Source: Marivirga lumbricoides
GTDB lineage: Bacteria; Bacteroidota; Bacteroidia; Cytophagales; Cyclobacteriaceae
NCBI RefSeq assembly: GCF_014636295.1
Contig: NZ_BMEC01000016.1
Span: 1-64,000, forward strand
Length of the DNA stretch: 64,000 nt
Direction: 5' to 3'
This document shows, in pieces, positions 46,001 to 52,859 of the stretch. A model generated the notes under the pieces. It saw only the letters and a list, made by a program, of their open reading frames with translations, did no database searches and was not told the origin of the DNA. Made by a program: the position numbers and the translations under genes. Numbering within the stretch: position 1 is the first letter of the stretch; each line of letters starts with the position of its first letter.

Positions 46001-46445
46001 TAATGACTGGGGTCAGGATGAAATCGCTACTATTGAAAAAAACAATGCGTATGAAATTACTGTAGATGGAGAAGCAGTTACTTTATCGCTTGAAGATGTT
46101 GAGATTACTTCCAAGGATATACCGGGATGGTCAGTTGCTACTGAAAATGGCATCACCGTTGCCTTGGACATTACCATTAATGAAGAACTCAGAAAAGAGG
46201 GAGTAGCCAGGGATTTAGTGAATCGCATCCAGAATTTAAGAAAAGATAAAGGACTGGAAGTTCAGGATAAAATTCATGTGGCAGTGGAAAAAGGAAACAA
46301 GTTGGTAGAAGAAGCTATTCTACAAAACAAAACCTATATTTGTGCTGAAACTCAGGCTCTTTCATTAGACTTAAAAGATGAATTATCCGAAAGTACAAGC
46401 TTAGAAATAGATGATTTGACAATTAAGTTATTCATTTCCTTGTAA
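43092..46445 (+). CDS. ileS: Isoleucyl-tRNA synthetase (type 2, eukaryote-like)
   Basis: IleRS charges tRNA-Ile and edits valine. The 1117-residue protein has the HIGH-type motif PSANGTPGIHHVMART, WDTHGLPVELQVEKELGI, the CP1 editing domain with AWTTTPWTLPSNCALA and the KMSKS motif GNKMSKRLGNAINPFE. Its length and the GLSSHELNQPGTYRDV segment place it in the eukaryote-like type 2 class, which is typical of Bacteroidota and usually insensitive to mupirocin. The C-terminal tRNA-binding part is of the type lacking a classical zinc cluster. It follows the exporter by 10 bp; the dksA/traR gene often found next to ileS in this phylum is absent. Confidence 0.97.
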   Translation: MGQYKEYKNLNYAELADEILAFWKENNIFQQSIDTRSGNPTFTFYEGPPSANGTPGIHHVMARTVKDIFCRYKTLKGFQVKRKGGWDTHGLPVELQVEKELGITKEDIGKKISVEEYNQKCREAVMKFKDEWDDLTRKMGYWVDLDNPYITFERDYMETLWHLLKKFYDKGLLYKGYTVQPFSPKAGTGLSSHELNQPGTYRDVKDTSITSQFKVKKSEKSAFLFEEENEDVRILAWTTTPWTLPSNCALAIGEKIDYVKVKTYNPYTYQPVSVILAKALVGKHFSEKARELALSDYKAGDKLIPFEIKQEFKGTDLVEIRYEQLLPYVTNENLEKNAFRVIPGDFVTTEDGTGIVHTASVFGADDFRVAQQNNVPAVMVKDELGHDAPLVDKQGRFVKEVTDFAGRYVKEEYYEDEVRNESDFKPTDVLIAIKLKEENKAFKVEKYEHSYPHCWRTDKPILYYPLDSWFIKTTAMKDRLVQLNNTINWKPASTGEGRFGNWLENLVDWNLSRSRYWGTPLPIWVTEDRKEIKCIGSLAELREEVNASVNAGFMQDALPEDFDLHRPYVDDVILVSESGKRMFREPDLIDVWFDSGAMPYAQWHYPFENSEEFERNYPADFIAEGVDQTRGWFFTLHAIAGMLFDKVAFKNVIANGLVLDKEGNKMSKRLGNAINPFETLKKYGPDATRWYMISNANPWDNLKFNLAGVEEVQRKFFGTLQNTYNFFALYANLDGFTFEGGYIPVEKRTESDRWILSKLNTLIKSVDEAYNQYEPTRAARLVQDFVTDDLSNWYVRLNRKRFWKGEYNEDKKIAYQSLYECLEKIAIISAPIAPFYSESLFKSLNEVSKRSESASVHLVDFPEVNQQVIDLQLEQRMSLAQQISSLTHSLRKSQKIKVRQPLQRILVPVLNPEVKKQIAAVEDLILSEVNVKEVEYLDDASGVLVKSIKPNFRKLGQHFGPKMKEVAAIINDWGQDEIATIEKNNAYEITVDGEAVTLSLEDVEITSKDIPGWSVATENGITVALDITINEELRKEGVARDLVNRIQNLRKDKGLEVQDKIHVAVEKGNKLVEEAILQNKTYICAETQALSLDLKDELSESTSLEIDDLTIKLFISL

Positions 46446-46456
46446 GTTAAACCTTT

Positions 46457-46489
46457 GAATTAGCCATACGCTTGCTTAATGGCTAATTC
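46457..46489. terminator. Inverted repeat after ileS, possible terminator
   Basis: GAATTAGCCAT (46457-46467) and ATGGCTAATTC (46479-46489) form a perfect 11-bp stem with an 11-nt loop, 11 bp after the ileS stop. No T-run follows, so termination would be inefficient or factor-dependent. Confidence 0.6.
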
Positions 46490-46651
46490 AGCAAGAGTTA
46501 TGACCAATAAATGTTCAATTTATATACGCATGAAATAGCCATCATCTGAGAAAAACAACCTGGGATACATATTTGAAAAAATTCTTGAGTTGTTAGGAGT
46601 TCTACTGGTTTTAGCTATTTCATGTGGTTATTAAAAACATATTTTATACAC

Positions 46652-47251
46652 ATGAAATATTATAAATATTTTTTCCTGGCCCTTGCTGTTATTGTTCTTG
46701 ATCAGGCAGTTAAGCTGTTCGTTCATTTTAACATGGAGTTGGGAGCAAATGGCCAGATTACTGTGTTTGGAGATTGGTTTAAATTATATTACACATTAAA
46801 TCCCGGAATGGCTTTTGGAATGCAATTCGGATCTGAATTTGGTAAGTTAGGCCTCTCCTTATTTCGGCTTGTTGCAATGTTTTTCATTGCCTATTATTTG
46901 TATAGGTTAGCGAAGGATGATACCCACCCTGGCGTACTTTGGAGCCTTGCTTTAATATTGGGTGGTGCCATGGGAAATGTGCTGGATAGTACCTTTTATG
47001 GCGTATTATTAGATAATGCACCTTATGACGCCATTACACCCTGGTTCCACGGGCAGGTAGTGGATATGTTTTACATTGATATTTGGGAAGGCAGAGTAGC
47101 TGAGTGGGTACCTTTCTGGGGAGGTGATTATCTCTCTCTCTGGCCGATTTTTAATATAGCTGATGCTTCAATTTTTGCAGGAGTAGCTATTATTTTAATA
47201 TTTCAAAAGCGTTTCTTCAAAGCAATGAAGCAGGAAGTAGTAAATGAGTAA
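46652..47251 (+). CDS. lspA: Lipoprotein signal peptidase (signal peptidase II)
   Basis: LspA cleaves prolipoprotein signal peptides in the inner membrane after lipidation. From the ATG at 46652 (MKYYKYFFLALAVIVLDQAVKLF) it has 199 residues; a start 10 codons earlier is less typical. Four transmembrane helices are visible, and the two catalytic aspartates lie in GGAMGNVLDS and FNIADASIFAGV. The loop between them is longer than in E. coli LspA, as is common in Bacteroidota. It is 3 bp from the end of the converging sensor kinase gene, with no terminator between them. Confidence 0.95.
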   Translation: MKYYKYFFLALAVIVLDQAVKLFVHFNMELGANGQITVFGDWFKLYYTLNPGMAFGMQFGSEFGKLGLSLFRLVAMFFIAYYLYRLAKDDTHPGVLWSLALILGGAMGNVLDSTFYGVLLDNAPYDAITPWFHGQVVDMFYIDIWEGRVAEWVPFWGGDYLSLWPIFNIADASIFAGVAIILIFQKRFFKAMKQEVVNE

Positions 47252-47254
47252 ATC

Positions 47255-48946
47255 TCAAGGCATTTCTACTTTTGAAATATCTATTCTAAGAATAAATTTA
47301 CATCCTTCATCAGGCTTACTTATTACTTCGATTTGCGCATCCAGGGCCTCCACCTGAGTTTTTACTAAATAAAGACCGAGTCCCTTTCCTTCTACGTGAA
47401 AATGAAATCTTTTGTAGAGGCCAAATAATTTATCTCTGTCTCTCTCCAAATTGATACCCATTCCGTTGTCACTAACAGTTATTAGTACAAATTCGCCCTC
47501 TACTGTTGATGAAATATGTATAAGAGGGGCTTTATCAGGCTGCCTGTACTTAATGGCATTACTAATTAAATTATAAAAGATACTCTCAAAATAAACAGGT
47601 ATAGAGTAGAGTACTGGGAAATCAGTAAAGTCAGTCGTGAGTTGCGTGTTTGTCACCTCTATCTCATTTCTCAATATATCTCGCAGCTTTTTGATAATAG
47701 CATCCAAACTAATTCTCTCTATTCGATTAGTGCTTGCTTTTTGAATAAGCAAAACCTCACTGATATCACTAATCACCTGATTAAGCTCTTTAGAAGCTAT
47801 TTGCATCATCTTAATGATACGTTGCTTATCCTCTTCACCTTCAGAGCTGTCCATTAAACTACCCAATCCTAAGAGTCTTGCAATAGGTGCACGTAAATTA
47901 TGAGAAATGATATAGGCAAATTGCTCCAGCTTACTATTTTGAGCAATCATCTCTTGGTTGGTACCTTTCAATTCTTCATTTTGTTTACTTACTTCATTAT
48001 TTAGTTCTTTAATGCGCAGTTCCAATAAATTTTGCTGTTTTTCTATAGTCAGTTTTGCTTCCCTCAGTTCAAGATTTTGCTTTTCCAAAGCTTCATTTTT
48101 CTCCCTGATTAATTGTTGCTTTTGCATCAGCCGAATGTTTCGTAATTGAATCTCATCATTTTGAGTACTTATTTCTTCATTCTGTGCCATTATCTCTTCG
48201 CTGGAGGCCAAAATTTCATCTGTTCTCTCCCGCACAAGTTTTTCTAGAGTCATATTTTGATCTTGAAGGATTTTGTTTTTTTCCTTCTCAAGCTGGCTCA
48301 GTTGTTTAGACAGTTTGAGGGAGCGGGAATTATAAAAAGCAAAATATAGCAAAGTAGGCATGCTTATAATAAACAATATTATCTGCAACCAATAGGAGTT
48401 ATTAACAGCACTTTTGAAACTTTTTTCTGCATTTTTGGAAATTTCATCAACATATGTGGCAACTCGATCATTAAATCCATGACTCTCAACTGCTACTGAA
48501 AAGCCTCTATCCTCTTCTATTAATTCTATAGCTCTCTCAATATTTCCATTATCTAAATGTTTTGCTATTTCCTCTTCAACAAAGCTAAAATATTCAGTAA
48601 CTAAGCTTTTAACGTAAAAAAAGTCTTCCATGAAATAACCCAATGAAAGAAGTTCTTTTTCAAGATAATTAAATCTTTTGGAAAGCTGTGAAACTGCTGT
48701 ATCTCTAGGAATAGTATACATTTTTTTATTTAGCCCTATTACATAAGCTCTTAAACCTAAATCAACTAAATGCAAACCTTGACGAATACCTTGAGCATTG
48801 GTTTTAACCCTTTCACAAACTTCAATTAACCTTTGATTTTCATTTATTCTTCTTCCATTTTGGTAAATGAGAAATATATTCAATAACATTAATATGCCAA
48901 TTAATGCAACAATAATGTAAACTTTTATTCCAGATTTACTATTCAT
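47255..48946 (-). CDS. Sensor histidine kinase with CHASE3-like sensor and long coiled coil
   Basis: This 563-residue kinase has TM1 (about 8-28), a helical periplasmic domain (30-180) resembling CHASE3, TM2 (about 185-205), a long coiled coil of repeated EEIxxQNEEI-type segments (210-330), the H box FAYIISHNLRAPIARLLGLG and an ATPase domain with FESIFYNLISNAIKYRQP (N box), ITVSDNGMGINLE (G1) and HVEGKGLGLYLVKTQ (G2). No response regulator is adjacent, so it is an orphan. It ends 3 bp from lspA in tail-to-tail orientation. The signal is unknown. Confidence 0.93.
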   Translation of the reverse strand: MNSKSGIKVYIIVALIGILMLLNIFLIYQNGRRINENQRLIEVCERVKTNAQGIRQGLHLVDLGLRAYVIGLNKKMYTIPRDTAVSQLSKRFNYLEKELLSLGYFMEDFFYVKSLVTEYFSFVEEEIAKHLDNGNIERAIELIEEDRGFSVAVESHGFNDRVATYVDEISKNAEKSFKSAVNNSYWLQIILFIISMPTLLYFAFYNSRSLKLSKQLSQLEKEKNKILQDQNMTLEKLVRERTDEILASSEEIMAQNEEISTQNDEIQLRNIRLMQKQQLIREKNEALEKQNLELREAKLTIEKQQNLLELRIKELNNEVSKQNEELKGTNQEMIAQNSKLEQFAYIISHNLRAPIARLLGLGSLMDSSEGEEDKQRIIKMMQIASKELNQVISDISEVLLIQKASTNRIERISLDAIIKKLRDILRNEIEVTNTQLTTDFTDFPVLYSIPVYFESIFYNLISNAIKYRQPDKAPLIHISSTVEGEFVLITVSDNGMGINLERDRDKLFGLYKRFHFHVEGKGLGLYLVKTQVEALDAQIEVISKPDEGCKFILRIDISKVEMP

Positions 48947-49087
48947 ATACTATAAACATAATAGAGGACATGATAGTAAATTAGCAAGAATATTTTGTAT
49001 TTAAAAACACAAACCGAATATTTATTAAGTACTTTAATACTTTTCCGGTAAGCTTACAAAAAGCTATAAAGACAATTCCAGCGCCCT

Positions 49088-49885
49088 TTAGAAAAGCAAA
49101 AAAAGCTGCATCAAAAATGAAAAAATGATCAGAATGACCATTGTTAGTTTGTAATCATTGTTTTTGAGGATAAGAAAATAAAAAAGCGAGCAGACTAATA
49201 CAATCGCAATGAGGAAGCCAAATACGTTATAGATATTATAGCTCGGGGCATAAGATAGATTTCCGGAAGAATTATAAAGGGTTTTTATCTGCTTAAAAAC
49301 TGGCGTAACAATTAATTTATAGTGAGAGCCTCTTTTAAACTCATTTTTCACTTTTGAATCTAGCAACATTCTATAGTCTCCCTCAAATGTCAATTCAGTG
49401 TAAAGAGAGCGTTTACTTCCACTTCGGGAATTATTCTCAACTATATTTTCCTTTTTTATTAGTATGCGCTGCTTTTCTGTACTTAAGAGAAAATAATCAG
49501 CAACTAAACCAATATTGAATAATGTTATCACAATAATGATAATGCGCACCCTTAGAAAGATCATCTTAAACATTTGCTCTTTCAGCTCACGTTCTTTTCT
49601 TTTCTTAGCCCAGTATCTCTTTCTCTGTTCCTCTCTGTAATGATCCTGATAAACGGGTTGAGCATTAGCTTCGTAAAGTTTCTTAGGTGGTTCAGGGTGC
49701 TTTTTGAGGTAGCTATATGCCGCATTAATCGCTTTAAATTTCTCTCCGGAATCTCCATAGAACACATCCGGATGGTACTTTTTAGATAGCCTTCGATAAG
49801 AGTCTTTCATTTCCCTCGGGGTAGCACCCTCAGCAATACCTAATATCCTGACAGATTGATAATAAAGATGCTCAGTACTACTCAT
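49088..49885 (-). CDS. J-domain membrane protein
   Basis: The N terminus (about residues 8-65) is a J domain, with DSYRRLSKKYHPDVFYGDSG containing the HPD motif that stimulates DnaK ATPase activity. After a basic linker (RYWAKKRKERELKEQ) come a transmembrane helix (about 110-132), an extracytoplasmic stretch, and two more hydrophobic helices at the C terminus (about 222-265). The 265-residue protein is thus a membrane-anchored DnaK partner of unknown specificity. Its ATG overlaps the stop of the preceding mini-gene by 8 bp. Confidence 0.88.
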   Translation of the reverse strand: MSSTEHLYYQSVRILGIAEGATPREMKDSYRRLSKKYHPDVFYGDSGEKFKAINAAYSYLKKHPEPPKKLYEANAQPVYQDHYREEQRKRYWAKKRKERELKEQMFKMIFLRVRIIIIVITLFNIGLVADYFLLSTEKQRILIKKENIVENNSRSGSKRSLYTELTFEGDYRMLLDSKVKNEFKRGSHYKLIVTPVFKQIKTLYNSSGNLSYAPSYNIYNVFGFLIAIVLVCSLFYFLILKNNDYKLTMVILIIFSFLMQLFLLF

Positions 49886-50033
49886 CTTTACCGGTCAAAA
49901 AACCATACCCTAATCCTAAAGAAAAGCCAATACCAATTCCTAGTGAAATATTCCCTAATAAGTAACCCAATAATGCTCCGAGCATCACCCCAATAAATAG
50001 TTTTAAAAAAGGACTTTTCAAGAGTCTATTCAT
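49878..50033 (-). CDS. 51-residue glycine-rich membrane peptide
   Basis: A short frame reads MNRLLKSPFLKLFIGVMLGA, then LLGYLLGNISLGIGIGFSLG and a polar end GFLTGKDE. The small-residue spacing (G-x-L-G-x-G-I-G) resembles glycine-zipper helices that pack in membranes. Its ATG overlaps the stop of the M14 peptidase gene by 1 bp (TAATG) and its stop region overlaps the J-domain gene by 8 bp, so it is inside a coupled operon, which strongly supports it being real. I do not recognise a family. Confidence 0.75.
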   Translation of the reverse strand: MNRLLKSPFLKLFIGVMLGALLGYLLGNISLGIGIGFSLGLGYGFLTGKDE

Positions 50034-51772
50034 TACCTGAACAACCTGTAAACCGGGTATCTTAAATGAGCATCTTCATAATGATCGGAGCGCTTAAAAA
50101 TCCAATCAAGCTGCGCATAATTACTTTTGGCAAAGGTGGAATCTTGCTCCTTCTTTGCTTTAAATTTAGCTTTATCCTCATCAGAGAAATTCTCAAAGAT
50201 GCCTTTTGCTTTTTCTTCAAAAACATAATCTGAAAACCCTTCTTTCTGTTGTAGAATGGTGTCGAAGAAGTTCCAGTTAAAAAAAGAGTCTTGTGCTTCA
50301 GGCTCCAAGACCTCAACAATGTAACGCTTGGCTTTTTGGTTTACAGGAATGAGATAATCTCCCTTTCGTAGTTTTAGCGAAATCTTTTCAGGTTGCACCT
50401 CTGTATTATAATGCAGATAATGACCCTCGTAAGGTGATTTAGTGGTTTCAAAATCTTTTATATTGTATGACTGAACCTGCAATACAGTATCCCTTTCAAT
50501 TTTTGTAAGTTTTACCTCATTTGCTTGTAAACGCTCAATTACATTTTGCCACGCCTGAGAGATTACGTAATAGTCAGGTAATTTTACTTTTTTAGTTACT
50601 ACATACTGATTAAAAAAAGGAACTTCTTTTACGAAAGGTTGGTCTCGATGATATTTTAACAAAGGCTGACCTGTTAATTCACTCTCAGGATAAGAAGTCT
50701 CAAAACCTTTAAGGGTAATCATTTTAAAATCATCATCGTTATTCTCCCATTGTACGGGCAGGCTATCTGCTTTTAATAGTTTTTCACTCTCAGACTTTCT
50801 TAAAGTTTTGATTTTTTCTTTTTGGGCTGCACTCAACTCAGCAACTGTCATTAAAAAATCGTAATTCGTTTTTACCCTTTTGTCATAATCTTTCCACATA
50901 TGACTCTCAGTCATAAAGCCGATGGTTTGAAATAAGGTAGTATAGCCACTCGTATACCTGGCAGCATCCCAGAACTGAGTCCAACCTTCTTCTGGTGATT
51001 TTCCATGAACATTTACATAAGGCACAGGATCATTCCCTTTTGCTACCATAGCTTCGAAAATTAAAGGTTCAAAAGTACCTTCAAGGTAATCCCCTAGCTC
51101 TCCACCCAGTTTATTATGCTGAGTGCTTAAAACTGTAAGCACATGCTGATGATCCGTGCCATTGGTAACATGTGTATCCACAAAAACATCGGGATCCAGA
51201 GAGTGAAAGATTTCCACAAAAGAGAAAGCGTTTTTCGAATCCATTTTAATGAAGTCACGGTTAAGGTCCAGATTTTTTGCGTTTCCTCTGAAACCGTAAG
51301 ACTCCGGCCCATTTTGATTCACTCGCCAGGTGCTATTCCTATTTAAGGCACCTCCTATATTATAGAATGGGATGACAGCGATCACAACATTATTTAGAAA
51401 AGGATATTTTTTGGGATTTTGTGCTAAGTCACGCAATAACATCATTGAAGCATCCACACCATCAGGCTCACCGGGATGAATAGCATTATTGATAAGAAAA
51501 ACCGTTTTACTGCCGTTCTTTATTTCCGAGAGGTCAAATTTTTCAGCAAGATTGAGAATAACCAGGTGTAAAGGTTCACCACTGTCGGTTGAGCCCATCT
51601 CCAACATTTTTATAACTGGAAAAGCTTTATCCAGATCTTGATAATAGCTTATTCCCTCTTGATAGGTAGCTGTTTCTTTACCGCCAGATTTTTCAAAAGG
51701 AGTAAGTAATTTTTGAGCTTGAATACTTGAAAAACAAAATAATAAACAGATGGAGAAATTGAAGAACTTCAT
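50033..51772 (-). CDS. Secreted M14 family zinc carboxypeptidase
   Basis: This protein of about 579 residues starts with a signal peptide (MKFFNFSICLLFCFSSIQAQ; a start 10 codons upstream is less likely). The zinc-binding motif is in INNAIHPGEPDGVDASMM with His99 and Glu102, and a third ligand is probably in DTHVTNGTDHQH; NLDLNRDFIKMDS is also conserved in M14. The large C-terminal region (about 330-579) has no assigned domain. It is the first gene of an overlapping operon with a glycine-rich membrane peptide and a J-domain protein. Substrate unknown. Confidence 0.9.
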   Translation of the reverse strand: MKFFNFSICLLFCFSSIQAQKLLTPFEKSGGKETATYQEGISYYQDLDKAFPVIKMLEMGSTDSGEPLHLVILNLAEKFDLSEIKNGSKTVFLINNAIHPGEPDGVDASMMLLRDLAQNPKKYPFLNNVVIAVIPFYNIGGALNRNSTWRVNQNGPESYGFRGNAKNLDLNRDFIKMDSKNAFSFVEIFHSLDPDVFVDTHVTNGTDHQHVLTVLSTQHNKLGGELGDYLEGTFEPLIFEAMVAKGNDPVPYVNVHGKSPEEGWTQFWDAARYTSGYTTLFQTIGFMTESHMWKDYDKRVKTNYDFLMTVAELSAAQKEKIKTLRKSESEKLLKADSLPVQWENNDDDFKMITLKGFETSYPESELTGQPLLKYHRDQPFVKEVPFFNQYVVTKKVKLPDYYVISQAWQNVIERLQANEVKLTKIERDTVLQVQSYNIKDFETTKSPYEGHYLHYNTEVQPEKISLKLRKGDYLIPVNQKAKRYIVEVLEPEAQDSFFNWNFFDTILQQKEGFSDYVFEEKAKGIFENFSDEDKAKFKAKKEQDSTFAKSNYAQLDWIFKRSDHYEDAHLRYPVYRLFR

Positions 51773-51968
51773 TATTAGACTAACTTTTTTGTAAAGGAGC
51801 AAATTACGAAAAGTTCTTTGACTTTCTGAAGCTTTAAAGAGGCATATAATAAGTAAGGCTTATTTAAAGAAATAATTGAGGTACATGTTAAATTCTGTAG
51901 CATGTTAAGTACTAAAAGTTGTGCAATAGGGAACGCCACCATTGCACAACTATATTGTCAGCGTAGAT

Positions 51969-52388
51969 TTAATCCACTAAAGTCAATTTCACTTCAATAT
52001 TGCCTCGTGTAGCATTGGAGTAAGGGCAAGCCTGGTGAGCTGCCTCCAATAATTCCTGAGCTCTTTCACGCTCTATACCAGGAATTTTCACTAAGAGTTC
52101 TACTGCTAAACCAAAACCTTTGGAGGGCAGCTGACCAATTCCTACTTTAGCAGTTACCTCTGTATTCTTTACAGGCTCTTTCTTCATACCTGCTACCATA
52201 TTCAATGCACTATCGAAACACGCAGAATACCCTGCTGCAAATAATTGTTCAGGATTGGTAAATTCTCCACCTTGTCCACCAAGTGATTTTGGCATTCTCA
52301 CTTCCAGGTCTAACACTTTATCAGATGATTGCACCTTTCCATTTCTTCCGCCAGTTGCTGTAGCTTCCGCTTCATATAATACTTTCAT
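51969..52388 (-). CDS. Ohr/OsmC family organic hydroperoxide resistance protein
   Basis: This 139-residue thiol peroxidase detoxifies organic hydroperoxides. The two redox cysteines are in FAAGYSACFDSALNMV and AAHQACPYSNATRGN. From the ATG at 52388 (MKVLYEAEATATGG) length matches Ohr proteins; the open frame extends 25 codons upstream but that part is not conserved. A near-perfect inverted repeat about 110 bp upstream is a candidate operator for an OhrR-type regulator encoded elsewhere. Confidence 0.94.
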   Translation of the reverse strand: MKVLYEAEATATGGRNGKVQSSDKVLDLEVRMPKSLGGQGGEFTNPEQLFAAGYSACFDSALNMVAGMKKEPVKNTEVTAKVGIGQLPSKGFGLAVELLVKIPGIERERAQELLEAAHQACPYSNATRGNIEVKLTLVD

Positions 52389-52495
52389 ATTCACATTAAA
52401 TTTTAATTGTAATAAAGATTTAATTAATCGTCCAGTGTCAGTTACTAAAAACTGATTTAGCACGATTCACTTTTCAAAATTATTAAATCTTACGA

Positions 52496-52519
52496 AATTA
52501 AATCGCTTACGATTCAATT
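52496..52519. promoter_or_regulatory. Candidate OhrR-type operator upstream of the ohr gene
   Basis: AATTAAATCG and CGATTCAATT are inverted repeats matching at 9 of 10 positions around a CTTA spacer. On the minus strand the surrounding sequence also shows two direct TCGTAAG copies. It lies about 108 bp before the ohr start codon. MarR-type OhrR proteins use A/T-rich sites of this kind. Confidence 0.55.
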
Positions 52520-52748
52520 TTGAAGAATTATTTTTATTTTAAATGATTAATTCAGACAAAAGTTAGTAGTCATTTCCAAAACATTCTCTCCACGATAAAC
52601 ATATTTCTTATTTTATACCTTATAAAGAGAGATAGACAGCATCTGTTAAAAATACAATTAAGAAATATTAATTGTTACATTGCTTTATCTCCCAATTTTT
52701 CGTCTTTATAATTAATTTTTCGCGCTGAAAAATTTTGAATTTTAAAAT

Positions 52749-52773
52749 ACTTAGTGTAAATTAGACACTAAGT
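52749..52773. promoter_or_regulatory. Perfect inverted repeat upstream of gltB
   Basis: ACTTAGTGT and ACACTAAGT are perfect reverse complements separated by AAATTAG, ending 86 bp before the gltB ATG. No poly-T follows. It may be an operator or leader hairpin controlling glutamate synthase. Confidence 0.6.
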
Positions 52774-52859
52774 GTGCTTTTGTGTTTTCTGATTCAGAAG
52801 ATTATCCTGCTAAACAGGCGCATATAATTCATTATTTAAGATTACAATCAATATTTTTT

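Noticed and set aside
46446-46651. Missing dksA/traR gene between ileS and lspA
   Set aside because: The gap holds only an inverted repeat and A/T-rich sequence; absence in this position is noted but no remnant could be identified.
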